Shown in pieces: positions 6,882 to 14,100 of a stretch of 14,100 nucleotides of DNA. The stretch is from JAAYAY01 sp964429355. Its GTDB lineage: Bacteria; Planctomycetota; Planctomycetia; Pirellulales; Thermoguttaceae. The stretch's first letter is position 1; each line of letters starts with the position of its first letter. Both the position numbers and the translations under genes were made by a program. The notes below the pieces were generated by a model. It saw nothing but the letters and a program-made list of their open reading frames with translations, had not been told where the DNA came from and did not search any database. The stretch covers positions 1 through 14,100 of the forward strand of contig CAYSCH010000254.1 of NCBI GenBank assembly GCA_964429355.1, read 5' to 3'.

Positions 6882-8297
6882 CTAGCGGCTGGGCCGGTAG
6901 AGGTCGGTTGCAGTGCCCAGATACACCTCGGCGGCAAATCCCAGGGTTTCGCTGAGCGTGGGGTGAGGATGGATGGAGTCGGTCAGATCTCGCACGGCCG
7001 CCCCCATTTCTATGGCCAGCACGGCTTCGCTGATCAGGTCCCCGGCTCCGGGGCCCACGATGCCGCAACCGACCACGCGCTTGCTCTTGGGATCGATGAG
7101 CCACTTGGTGAGTCCCTCGGTACGTCCAACGGCCTGGGCACGTCCGCTGGCAGCCCAAGGGAAGACGGCCGTTTCCACCTGGATTTCCTTCGCCTTGGCC
7201 TCACTTTCCGTCAGGCCGGCCCAGGCGATTTCCGGGTCAGTGAAGACGACTGCGGGGATTGCCCGCGGAGCGAACTCGGCCGGTTCCCCGGCAAGAGCTT
7301 CGACAGCGACCTTCCCTTCGTGCGCTGCTTTGTGGGCCAACATTGGCTCGCCGGCAATGTCGCCGATGGCCAGAATGCTGGGATCGGCGGTCCGCTGTTT
7401 CGAGTCGACAACGACGAAGCCTTTCTGGTTCACCTCGACCTTCGTGTTCTCCAGGCCGAGGCCGGCGCTGTTGGGGCGGCGCCCGATCGATACCAGTACA
7501 CGGCTGAAGCGGTGGACTTTTTGTTCCAGATCGCCTTCGAAAGTCACTTCCACCGAGTCCCCCTGGTCGGTCATGGAGACGACCTTCGTCTTCAGCCAAA
7601 TCGATTCGAACTGGGCAGATAGCCGTTTGGCCAAAGGTTTGACCAGATCGCGGTCGGCACCGGGCAGGAGGCCATCGAGCAATTCAACCACCGACACTCG
7701 ACTCCCGAGTGCGGCGTAGACAGAGCCCATCTCCAGTCCAATGTAGCCGCCGCCGACGACCAGCAGCGATTCAGGCACATCCGGCAGCGCCAGAGCGCCG
7801 GTGGAGTCCATAATCCGGGAGGAGCCGATGTCGAAGGCAGGGATCTTCGAGGGGCTGGATCCAGTAGCCAGGATGCAGTGCTCGAAGCGGAGCCGATCGT
7901 CGTCCAGCGGCTTGTCTCCGGCGGACTGCAGCTTGAGGGTACGTGAGTCCTCGAAGGTTGCCTGGGCCTGGATCACGTTGACTTTGCGTTTCTTGGCCAA
8001 CTGTCCCAGCCCGCCGGTCAGTGTCGAGATCACCTTCTCTTTGCGTTTGCGGATCTTGTCGAGGTCGACGACCGGCTTGCTGAAGGTCACACCCCACTCG
8101 GCGAGGTGCTCGGCCTCGGCCATCGCCTTGGCTACGTGGAGCAGGGCCTTGGAAGGGATGCACCCTCGGAGCAGGCAGACACCGCCGAGCCGTTTTTCAA
8201 CGTCGACCAGAGTGACGTGAATTCCCAGATCTGCGGCCAGGAACGCCGCGGCATAACCACCCGGCCCACCGCCCACGACTACTAATTGTGTTTCCAT
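6882..8297 (-). CDS. lpdA: Dihydrolipoyl dehydrogenase (E3)
   Basis: FAD-dependent E3 of 471 residues that reoxidises dihydrolipoyl groups on E2 and passes electrons to NAD+. The FAD Rossmann motif GGGPGG is at 9-14. The redox disulfide is C41/C46 in GGVCLLRGCIPSK. The NAD Rossmann motif VVGGGYIGLEMG is in the middle, followed by the second FAD motif (AIGDIAGEPMLAHKA), and the catalytic His-Glu pair is H445/E450 in HPHPTLSE. All key residues are present and the length is normal. The gene starts 6 nt after the aceF stop, and a weak GGGATGA ribosome site overlaps that stop, so translation is probably coupled. Being the only E3 here it may also serve other 2-oxoacid dehydrogenases, but that cannot be judged from this window. 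Confidence 0.97.
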   Translation of the reverse strand: METQLVVVGGGPGGYAAAFLAADLGIHVTLVDVEKRLGGVCLLRGCIPSKALLHVAKAMAEAEHLAEWGVTFSKPVVDLDKIRKRKEKVISTLTGGLGQLAKKRKVNVIQAQATFEDSRTLKLQSAGDKPLDDDRLRFEHCILATGSSPSKIPAFDIGSSRIMDSTGALALPDVPESLLVVGGGYIGLEMGSVYAALGSRVSVVELLDGLLPGADRDLVKPLAKRLSAQFESIWLKTKVVSMTDQGDSVEVTFEGDLEQKVHRFSRVLVSIGRRPNSAGLGLENTKVEVNQKGFVVVDSKQRTADPSILAIGDIAGEPMLAHKAAHEGKVAVEALAGEPAEFAPRAIPAVVFTDPEIAWAGLTESEAKAKEIQVETAVFPWAASGRAQAVGRTEGLTKWLIDPKSKRVVGCGIVGPGAGDLISEAVLAIEMGAAVRDLTDSIHPHPTLSETLGFAAEVYLGTATDLYRPSR

Positions 8298-8303
8298 GAT
8301 ATG

Positions 8304-9587
8304 TCATCCCGTAATCAATATCTTCGCCGGCGTTTCCAGATAGTCGATCACCTGGTTCAGAAAGCGAGAGGCGGCGGCTCCGTCGACAAGCCGGTGGTCG
8401 TAGGACAGGCTCAGCGGCATCATGAATCGAGTCTCCACATTGCCCTCGCGGACGACCGGCATCCAACGCGATCGGCCCAGCAGCAGAATGGCCACCTCCG
8501 GGTGGTTAATCACCGGCGTGCTGTAGGTGCCTCCGACGGCACCCAGGTTGCTGATCGTGAACGTGCCGCCCCGCAGGTCCTCGATGCCGAAGCTGACGTC
8601 GCGGGCCTTGCCCGCCAGTTTGGCCAACTCGCCGGCAATCTGCCCGATCGTCATCCGGTCAACAGCCCGCATAACGGGCACCACGAGGCCTCGCGGCGTA
8701 TCGACCGCAACGCCCAGGTTGACGTACTCCTTGTAGACGATGTGTTCGTTTTCGTCGTCGATCGAAGCATTCAGCACGGGATGCTGGCGGAGTGCTGCGG
8801 CGACGGCCTTCATCACGAACGGCATGATCGTCAGTTTGATATCCGGTCCCAGGTATCCTTTGGGGATACTCCTGCGCATCTGGTCGAGCAGGGTGATGTC
8901 GGCGTCGTCGAAGTTGGTCACATGGGGAGCCGTGCTCACCGACTTGACCATCTGCGCGGCGATGGTGCGGCGAATCTTGGACATCTTTTCGGTGCGGATG
9001 CTTCCCCAATTGTCGCTGCCGGGCGTGCCCGGCGGAGTGACCGGTTGCCCGATCGGGGCGGCAGGCGTGGCGACCGCTCCCAGACCAGAACGTGCGGCCT
9101 GCACATCCTCCACGGTGATCCGCCCTCGAGCACCCGAACCGGCAACTCGCGCCAGATCGACACCCATTTCACGGGCAAGACGCCGGGCCGCCGGGCCGGC
9201 TGGCAGAGGACCACCTTCCGCTGCTGGTGCGGGGGCAGGAGCAGGCGGCGCCGGCTCGGCAGGAGCCGGTTTCGCGGGTGACGGAGCCTTGGGCGAGGGT
9301 TCCTTCTTCGCGGAATCCTTATCTTCCGGAGGCGGTTCTGTCGGCTCCGCGGATCCGTCGATCGTCAGGAGAACCTGGCCGACCTTGACCGAGTCGCCCT
9401 TGGCGACGTGAATTCTCGCGATTTTGCCGGCGTGGGGGCAGGGAACCTCGATGACGGCCTTGTCGGTTTCCAATTCGACAACGCCCTGGTTCACCTCGAT
9501 CACTTCGCCCTCGCGCACCAGCACGTTGACGATGTCGCCGCCTGCAATATTCTCGCCCAGTTCAGGCAGTTTGAATTCGATGCTCAT
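8304..9587 (-). CDS. aceF: Dihydrolipoamide acetyltransferase (E2 of pyruvate dehydrogenase)
   Basis: Core subunit that carries acetyl groups from E1 on a lipoyl arm and transfers them to CoA. The 427-residue protein has one lipoyl domain (1-78, lipoyl-Lys K43 in ETDKAV), a Pro/Ala-rich linker (about 79-126), a peripheral-subunit-binding domain (about 129-163, PAARRLAREMGVDL...GSGARGRI), a second short linker, and the catalytic domain from about 200, ending with DHRLVDG (H398, D402). With one lipoyl domain it is shorter than the three-lipoyl E. coli AceF. Its place between aceE and lpdA supports the pyruvate, rather than 2-oxoglutarate, assignment. No strong Shine-Dalgarno precedes the ATG; only GGAA next to the start is visible. 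The 68-bp gap to aceE contains an A-rich CGAAA-type motif. Confidence 0.96.
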   Translation of the reverse strand: MSIEFKLPELGENIAGGDIVNVLVREGEVIEVNQGVVELETDKAVIEVPCPHAGKIARIHVAKGDSVKVGQVLLTIDGSAEPTEPPPEDKDSAKKEPSPKAPSPAKPAPAEPAPPAPAPAPAAEGGPLPAGPAARRLAREMGVDLARVAGSGARGRITVEDVQAARSGLGAVATPAAPIGQPVTPPGTPGSDNWGSIRTEKMSKIRRTIAAQMVKSVSTAPHVTNFDDADITLLDQMRRSIPKGYLGPDIKLTIMPFVMKAVAAALRQHPVLNASIDDENEHIVYKEYVNLGVAVDTPRGLVVPVMRAVDRMTIGQIAGELAKLAGKARDVSFGIEDLRGGTFTISNLGAVGGTYSTPVINHPEVAILLLGRSRWMPVVREGNVETRFMMPLSLSYDHRLVDGAAASRFLNQVIDYLETPAKILITG

Positions 9588-9604
9588 TTCCGGTCTTGGC
9601 GATT

Positions 9605-9633
9605 GGGGTTAGTTTCGTATTTCGAGATTTGAG
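9605..9633 (-). other. A-rich CGAAATACGAAAC motif between aceE and aceF
   Basis: On the transcribed strand the gap reads CTCAAATCTCGAAATACGAA followed by ACTAACCCC, with three CGAA/CAAA-like units. It contrasts with the GC-rich surroundings. From memory, similar 'CGAAATTCGAAAC' strings recur between genes of planctomycetes, but I cannot confirm that here. It may act as an unstructured translation enhancer before aceF or be a dispersed repeat. Confidence 0.35.
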
Positions 9634-9655
9634 TTCCGGGTCTGCCGGCAGGATG

Positions 9656-12394
9656 CTACAGCTTGAGCTGATCGGGCTTTTCCGGATCCAAGCCGAGTTT
9701 CTGAATCGCCGCCGCCAGTTTCTCTTGGGGGAACCTGCTTTGGGCGGCAAGCTCCGTCAGCGCGGCCAGTGTGACGTTCTCCGCATCGACTTCAAAAAAC
9801 CGCCGCAGTTCGGTGCGGGCTTCGCTCCGGCCAAATCCGTCGGTCCCGAGCACGGCATAGGGGGCCGGCAACCAGCGGGCAAGGGACAGGGGCACCGCTT
9901 TGACGTAGTCGCTTGCAGCCACGATCGGGTCGCTATCGGCATCGACGGCCTCCGTCACAAATGGCTTCCGGTTATCGCCGGGATGGAGCCGGTTCCAGCG
10001 TTCGCACGCGTTTCCGTCGTCGTAGAGGGCCTTGTAGCTGGTGACACTGTAGACGGTACTCGAGACGCCAAACTGCTGGTCGAGTATGTCTTGCGCCCGC
10101 AAGACCTCCCGCAGGATGGCTCCCGAGCCGAACAACCGGACCTTGGGCGACTTCTTGCCGAGCTGGCGGGTTGAGAGCTGGTAGATCCCTCGGCAGATTG
10201 CCTCCGAGACGTTTCGTCCCGACACGTCAAGATGCATCGGCAGTGACGGCATCTCGTAGTTCTCATTCATCAACGTGATGTAGTAGAAGACGTCTTCCTC
10301 CTCGAAGAACATCCGCCGGATCCCGTCGAGAACGATTGCCGCCATCTCGTAGGCGTAGCACGGATCGTATGCCTGCAGAGTCGGGTAGGCGAGAGAGTAA
10401 AGATGACTGTTGCCGTCCTGATGCTGAAGCCCTTCGCCGGCCAGGGTGGTGCGCCCCGCCGTGCCGCCGAGCAGAAATCCACGGCAGCGCATGTCGCTGG
10501 CGGCCCAGATCAAGTCGCCGATACGCTGGAAGCCGAACATCGAGTAGTAGATGAAGAAGGGAATCAGGTTGATCCCGTGGCTGGAATGGGAGGTGGCCGC
10601 GGCAATGAACGAGGCCATGGACCCGGCTTCGGTGATTCCTTCCTCCAGGATCTGGCCGTCCTTGGCTTCGTGGTAGAAAAGTACCGTATCGGAATCAACC
10701 GGTTCGTAGAGCTGTCCGCTGTGGGCGTAGATGCCGAACTGGCGAAACATGGCTTCCATGCCGAAAGTCCGGGCCTCGTCGGGCACGATGGGCACAATGT
10801 ATTTGCCGAGCGACTTGTCGCGCATCAAGCGGTTCAGGAGTCGCACGAAGGCCATGGTCGACGAGACGTCGCGGCCTTCGCTTCCCCCGAAAAACTCGGC
10901 GAACTCTTCCCACTTGGGCGGTTTGAGTTTGACCAGCGACTTGCGACGGCACGGCACGTAACCTCCCAAGGCTGCGCGCCGCTCCTGCAAGTACTTCATT
11001 TCGGGGCTGTCGTCAGGAGGCCTGTAGAAGGGCGCCTTGGCGACTTCTTCTTCGGAAATCGGGATCTCGAAACGTTCCCGGAAATGCCGGAGTTCGTCCT
11101 CGTTGAGTTTCTTCTGCTGGTGGGTGACGTTGCGGCCTTCGCCCCCTTCGCCGAGACCATAGCCTTTGATGGTCTTGGCAAGGATCACCGTGGGAGCGCC
11201 TTTGTGCTCGCAGGCCGCCTTGTAGGCCGCATAGACCTTGACTGGATCGTGGCCGCCCCGTTTGAGCCGCCGGATCTGCTCGTCCGTGAGGTTGGCAACG
11301 AGTGATTCGAGCCAGGGGTCGGCACCGAAGAAGTGCTTGCGGATATAGCCGCCCGATTCGACCGTGTACTTCTGGAACTGGCCGTCGACGACTTCGTCCA
11401 TGCGTCCGACGAGGATCCCATCCGAGTCCTTTTCCAACAGCGGGTCCCAGTCGGAACCCCAGATCACCTTGATGACGTTCCATCCGGCACCCCGGAAGGC
11501 GCCCTCCAGCTCTTGAATGATTTTACCGTTGCCGCGGACCGGACCGTCCAATCGTTGCAGGTTGCAGTTGATCACAAAGATCAGATTGTCGAGCCGCTCC
11601 CTCGCTGCCAGGGTGATGGCGCCTAACGTTTCCGGTTCATCGCATTCGCCGTCTCCCAGGAAGGCCCAGACGCGGCTTTCGGCCGCCTCGGGCACGATCC
11701 CCCGGTCTGCCAGGTAATGGTTGAATCGCGCCTGGTAGATCGCCATGATCGGCCCCAGGCCCATCGACACGGTTGGAAATTCCCAGAAGTTGGGCATCAG
11801 CCAGGGGTGCGGATACGACGACAACCCGCCGCCGGGCGCCAATTCGCGGCGGAAGTTGACCAGTTGCTGTTCCGATAACCGGCCTTCCAGGAAAGCCCGG
11901 GCATAGATTCCCGGCGTGATATGGCCCTGGAAGAAGATCTGGTCGGGAGGCAGTTTGCCCTGCTTGCCGCGGAAAAAGTGATTGAACGCCACTTCATAAA
12001 GCGTCGCCGAGGAGGCATACGAGGAGATGTGTCCGCCAATGCCGGCACTCTCCTTGTTCGCCCGCACGACCATAGCCATCGCGTTCCAGCGGATCAGACT
12101 TTTGATCCGACGCTCCATCGCCCGATCGCCGGGATACTCGGGCTGCTTATCGGGTGTGATCGTGTTCACATAAGGAGTCGTCGCGCTGGAAACGAAGCGG
12201 ACCCCCATATTGAACGCCTCTCGCTTGAGGCGCTCCAGCAGGTAAACAGCCCGGTCTGGACCGGCGCTCTGCACCACGTACTCGAGCGCTTCAAGCCATT
12301 CCTCGGTTTCGCGAGGGTCCGGATCGTCGGCCAGGTGCTGGAGCACACCTTCGGGCAGGACGCCTTTGGGGACGTTATTTGCTTTGTGGTTCAT
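9656..12394 (-). CDS. aceE: Pyruvate dehydrogenase E1, homodimeric AceE type
   Basis: Thiamine-diphosphate enzyme that decarboxylates pyruvate and acetylates the lipoyl group of E2. At 912 residues it matches the single-chain, homodimeric AceE class (E. coli 887) and not the alpha/beta heterotetramer. The N-terminal His region GGHISSYASSATLYEVAFNHFF (from 120), the ThDP/Mg motif GDGECDEPE (247-255) ending at NCNLQ (276-280), and the RLDGPVRGNGK segment are all AceE-specific. The C-terminal transketolase-like domain is complete. It is the first gene of an aceE-aceF-lpdA operon on the minus strand. No Shine-Dalgarno is seen before the ATG at 12394, but no better start exists, and the protein begins as the family does. 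A strong promoter lies about 250 bp upstream, and the long leader suggests regulated expression. Confidence 0.97.
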   Translation of the reverse strand: MNHKANNVPKGVLPEGVLQHLADDPDPRETEEWLEALEYVVQSAGPDRAVYLLERLKREAFNMGVRFVSSATTPYVNTITPDKQPEYPGDRAMERRIKSLIRWNAMAMVVRANKESAGIGGHISSYASSATLYEVAFNHFFRGKQGKLPPDQIFFQGHITPGIYARAFLEGRLSEQQLVNFRRELAPGGGLSSYPHPWLMPNFWEFPTVSMGLGPIMAIYQARFNHYLADRGIVPEAAESRVWAFLGDGECDEPETLGAITLAARERLDNLIFVINCNLQRLDGPVRGNGKIIQELEGAFRGAGWNVIKVIWGSDWDPLLEKDSDGILVGRMDEVVDGQFQKYTVESGGYIRKHFFGADPWLESLVANLTDEQIRRLKRGGHDPVKVYAAYKAACEHKGAPTVILAKTIKGYGLGEGGEGRNVTHQQKKLNEDELRHFRERFEIPISEEEVAKAPFYRPPDDSPEMKYLQERRAALGGYVPCRRKSLVKLKPPKWEEFAEFFGGSEGRDVSSTMAFVRLLNRLMRDKSLGKYIVPIVPDEARTFGMEAMFRQFGIYAHSGQLYEPVDSDTVLFYHEAKDGQILEEGITEAGSMASFIAAATSHSSHGINLIPFFIYYSMFGFQRIGDLIWAASDMRCRGFLLGGTAGRTTLAGEGLQHQDGNSHLYSLAYPTLQAYDPCYAYEMAAIVLDGIRRMFFEEEDVFYYITLMNENYEMPSLPMHLDVSGRNVSEAICRGIYQLSTRQLGKKSPKVRLFGSGAILREVLRAQDILDQQFGVSSTVYSVTSYKALYDDGNACERWNRLHPGDNRKPFVTEAVDADSDPIVAASDYVKAVPLSLARWLPAPYAVLGTDGFGRSEARTELRRFFEVDAENVTLAALTELAAQSRFPQEKLAAAIQKLGLDPEKPDQLKL

Positions 12395-12557
12395 GTCTGT
12401 ATGTGCGAGGGGCCGCCGGGGCGGAACGGCCCTGGATCTGGTTGGAAGGCAAGCACTTACGATCGATCAAGAAACGACTATCCAGTATTCGTTCCACCCT
12501 CACGGCGGGCGAGGTGGTTGCCGGGAAACGCGACTCGTATTTGTTGAGGGATCCTTA

Positions 12558-12571
12558 GTGATACGTGTCAC
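12558..12571. promoter_or_regulatory. Candidate operator in aceE leader
   Basis: Near-perfect 14-bp palindrome GTGATACGTGTCAC, with arms GTGA/TCAC, an ACGT centre and one mismatched pair. It lies about 64-77 bp downstream of the predicted transcription start of the pdh operon. The symmetry suits a dimeric repressor, but no regulator gene is nearby and the identity is unknown. Confidence 0.3.
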
Positions 12572-12641
12572 CCCGTCGTCTGTCCACCCATTGGACGGCC
12601 GTTCAGAGATGAGGCCTGTCTTTTCGGCTGATCAAAATAGA

Positions 12642-12669
12642 ATCATAGGAATGTTCCGCCGGTTGTCAA
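12642..12669 (-). promoter_or_regulatory. Promoter of the aceE-aceF-lpdA operon
   Basis: On the minus strand TTGACA (12669-12664) is an exact -35 consensus, followed after 16 bp by TATGAT (12647-12642), five of six to the -10 consensus. The region downstream is AT-rich (TCTATTTTGATC), unlike its surroundings. Start of transcription would be near 12635, giving an untranslated leader of about 240 nt before aceE. Confidence 0.65.
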
Positions 12670-12813
12670 ACCGACGTCCCTGGACTGTCAATTGCATTCG
12701 GGTAGGGAGGGCACCGATCCGCAGAAAACCAGTGCGCAGCAGGGCAGGGAACCATTGGGGGAAGGAAGCCGGCCGCCAGGACACTCCCGAAACATGCTGT
12801 TGCCAAGCCTGCC

Positions 12814-13755
12814 CTATCTCTTGGGAGTCTCTTCCAAAGCTGGAAGGGACGCGAGGAGGTTGAGTGCTTCCTGGCGCAACTCGGGCGATGCTCGGCTGAC
12901 GACCATGCGATAGTAGGTGCGTGCAAGGCTCAATTTGCCATCGGCTTGAGCATAGCGGCCCCTTTCCAGAAGTTTCTGGGCCTCCGAGTCTCGTTGAGCG
13001 GTTTCCGTCGCGTGAAGACGCCTCGCCTCGGCCACGCCCATAGCGGGACGATCTGCAGAACTTGCCTGCGACCCGATCCGACTTCCGTCGATCGAACGAC
13101 CAGCCACCGAAGCGTTTGGAGCATGATCTGCGGGTTTGGCGAGCATCAAGTCGCCGGCCGGTTGTGGTGCCTGCGGGCGGACCTCGTGCGACTGCGAGGG
13201 GGGGGACCCGTCGCGCACATCCTGCAACGCCTGGAGCACCGCCGAATGCCCTGACGTCTCCTCTGGCAAGGCGTAAGCCATTGGCGGAAACATCGGTTGC
13301 ACGGGCGGCGGAGCTACGATCGGGAAGCCGCCAACCACCGGGATGTACCCCATGACGAAGGGAGAAACGGAGGTATCCATGATCATGCCGGTCCCGCCAT
13401 TTGGCACCGTCACCGAGGGGGTCACGCTCGTGAACGATCGGCGGGAGCCTTGCGAGAAATTGCCCAGAAATCCCCCGCCGTTCCAGCCGAAACCGAGATT
13501 TGCACCGGCCGAGGGAGCAAACAGGCCGAATTGTGGCGCGGCACTGTTGGGATTGCCGGATGGACCGAACTGGAAGAACCAATTCTTGCCCTGTGCGCCC
13601 CAGCTCGTTCCCGTGTGTTCAAAGAAACTGTCGTTCACGGAAGTGTAGGGAGTACTGATGGTTACCTGCTGGGCGAGTGCGGCGACGTTGCCGACCAAGC
13701 CGGATATGATCACACTCGTCCACAGATGAAAGCACACTGACTTTTTCGACTGCAT
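12814..13755 (-). CDS. Secreted planctomycete protein of unknown function
   Basis: Predicted exported protein of 313 residues. The N-terminus has Lys residues, a hydrophobic stretch (LWTSVIISGLVGNVAAL) and a probable cleavage after ALA at 28. The mature part begins with a conserved-looking block, PYTSVNDSFFEHTGTSWG and then NWFFQFG, continues Gly/Phe/Pro/Ser-rich, and ends with a charged helical region from about 225 (AEARRLHATETAQRDSEAQK...) that resembles a single TPR-like hairpin. I have seen similar VNDSFFE-x-x-GTSWG proteins only in planctomycetes (recall, not searched); function is unknown. The start at 13755 is chosen over the ATG at 13770 because GGAGG (13764-13768) lies 8 nt upstream of it. 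It has its own promoter and is 419 bp upstream of aceE, so no link to pyruvate metabolism is implied. Confidence 0.8.
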   Translation of the reverse strand: MQSKKSVCFHLWTSVIISGLVGNVAALAQQVTISTPYTSVNDSFFEHTGTSWGAQGKNWFFQFGPSGNPNSAAPQFGLFAPSAGANLGFGWNGGGFLGNFSQGSRRSFTSVTPSVTVPNGGTGMIMDTSVSPFVMGYIPVVGGFPIVAPPPVQPMFPPMAYALPEETSGHSAVLQALQDVRDGSPPSQSHEVRPQAPQPAGDLMLAKPADHAPNASVAGRSIDGSRIGSQASSADRPAMGVAEARRLHATETAQRDSEAQKLLERGRYAQADGKLSLARTYYRMVVSRASPELRQEALNLLASLPALEETPKR

Positions 13756-13794
13756 GGGATGGCCCTCCACACCGCCGACTGTTACCCCGAGTGG

Positions 13795-13824
13795 ATTCTA
13801 CCGGTTTCTCGCGGAAACGGTCAA
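13795..13824 (-). promoter_or_regulatory. Promoter of the secreted-protein gene
   Basis: On the minus strand TTGACC (13824-13819) is followed after 18 bp by TAGAAT (13800-13795), each five of six to consensus. Transcription would start near 13788, about 33 nt before the ATG at 13755. The spacer contains an inverted repeat, CCGTTTC-CGCGA-GAAACCGG, that could be an operator. Confidence 0.55.
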
Positions 13825-14100
13825 GCAAATCGGGCCACGGAGCATCCGGGCTCCGATCTCAGGCCAAGGCAATCCGAGCCGGAAGCACGGGAACGCTTCC
13901 GGATTTCTCGGGAGTCTGGCGGGGGCTGGTTGCCCTGGCGACGTCTACAACGTAGGCTTGACACAGGTCCTACCCCCCGAACGATTGGACGGTTTCGGTG
14001 TCACTCGCCACTACTTATTTCGCCGCCGCAATCTGCCTGCTGGGACGGGTGCTCGTATAAAATGATGTTCTGCAAATTGCCGTTTCGTGTTATGATCCGC
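13825..14100. other. Intergenic end of window
   Basis: No convincing gene. Two perfect hairpins are present: CGGAGC/GCTCCG (13838-13843/13850-13855) and CCGGAAGC/GCTTCCGG (13879-13886/13895-13902, 8-nt loop). A plus-strand extended -10 element, TG-T-TATGAT (14088-14096), at the very end may belong to a gene beyond the window; its -35 region is weak. Confidence 0.4.

Larger units (their letters stand above)
12395..12813. other. Intergenic region upstream of aceE, no gene
   Basis: 419 bp between the secreted-protein gene and aceE. It holds the aceE promoter, a leader of about 240 nt and a near-palindrome described separately. Reading frames on both strands here have no recognisable product. 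No clear terminator for the upstream gene was found after its stop at 12814. Confidence 0.5.

Noticed and set aside
12366..12863. Plus-strand open frame of 165 codons
   Set aside because: It overlaps the aceE start, the pdh promoter and the end of the secreted-protein gene, and has no recognisable product.
13957..13985. TTGACA on the plus strand as a promoter
   Set aside because: No acceptable -10 hexamer is found 16-18 bp downstream.
13754..14065. Plus-strand open frame of 103 codons
   Set aside because: It starts on the opposite strand of a well supported start codon and promoter, and its translation has no domain or coding-like composition.

Overview
The window looks like chromosomal DNA of a planctomycete, probably of the Pirellulales group. 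This is inferred from the protein families: a Peptidase_Mx-like metallopeptidase next to a D-Ala-D-Ala-ligase-like ATP-grasp protein, a Ser/Thr kinase with tandem zinc ribbons, a secreted Gly/Phe-rich protein of planctomycete type, and several genes without a clear Shine-Dalgarno. DNA is GC-rich. No transposase, integrase, CRISPR array, phage gene or rRNA was seen.

Left part (1-1485): mostly non-coding. Its one firm feature is a tRNA-Val(GAC) on the minus strand (712-785), followed by a perfect 12-bp hairpin (674-708) and preceded by a plausible promoter near 872-899. The tRNA has two odd bases, C33 and an A51-C63 mismatch.

Middle left (1486-3684, plus strand): a zinc metallopeptidase and an ATP-grasp ligase, separated by 102 bp that hold a long inverted repeat. 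A peptidase next to a probable amide-bond ligase, tail to tail with a kinase, is the least explained part of the window and the best candidate for an undescribed pathway.

Right part (3756-13755, all minus strand): in reading order these are a secreted protein, aceE, aceF (E2), lpdA (E3), gltA (citrate synthase) and a Ser/Thr kinase with four zinc ribbons. E1-E2-E3 are close together (68 and 6 bp gaps) and form the pyruvate dehydrogenase operon, with a near-consensus sigma70-type promoter at 12642-12669 and a leader of about 240 nt. Citrate synthase follows after a 382-bp gap containing a nested stem-loop, so the enzymes that make acetyl-CoA and pass it into the TCA cycle are adjacent. A REP/BIME-like palindrome of about 88 bp separates gltA from the kinase and probably creates a false N-terminal extension of the kinase reading frame.

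All motif, promoter and hairpin calls were made by eye. Family names rest on recognised motifs, not on a search.
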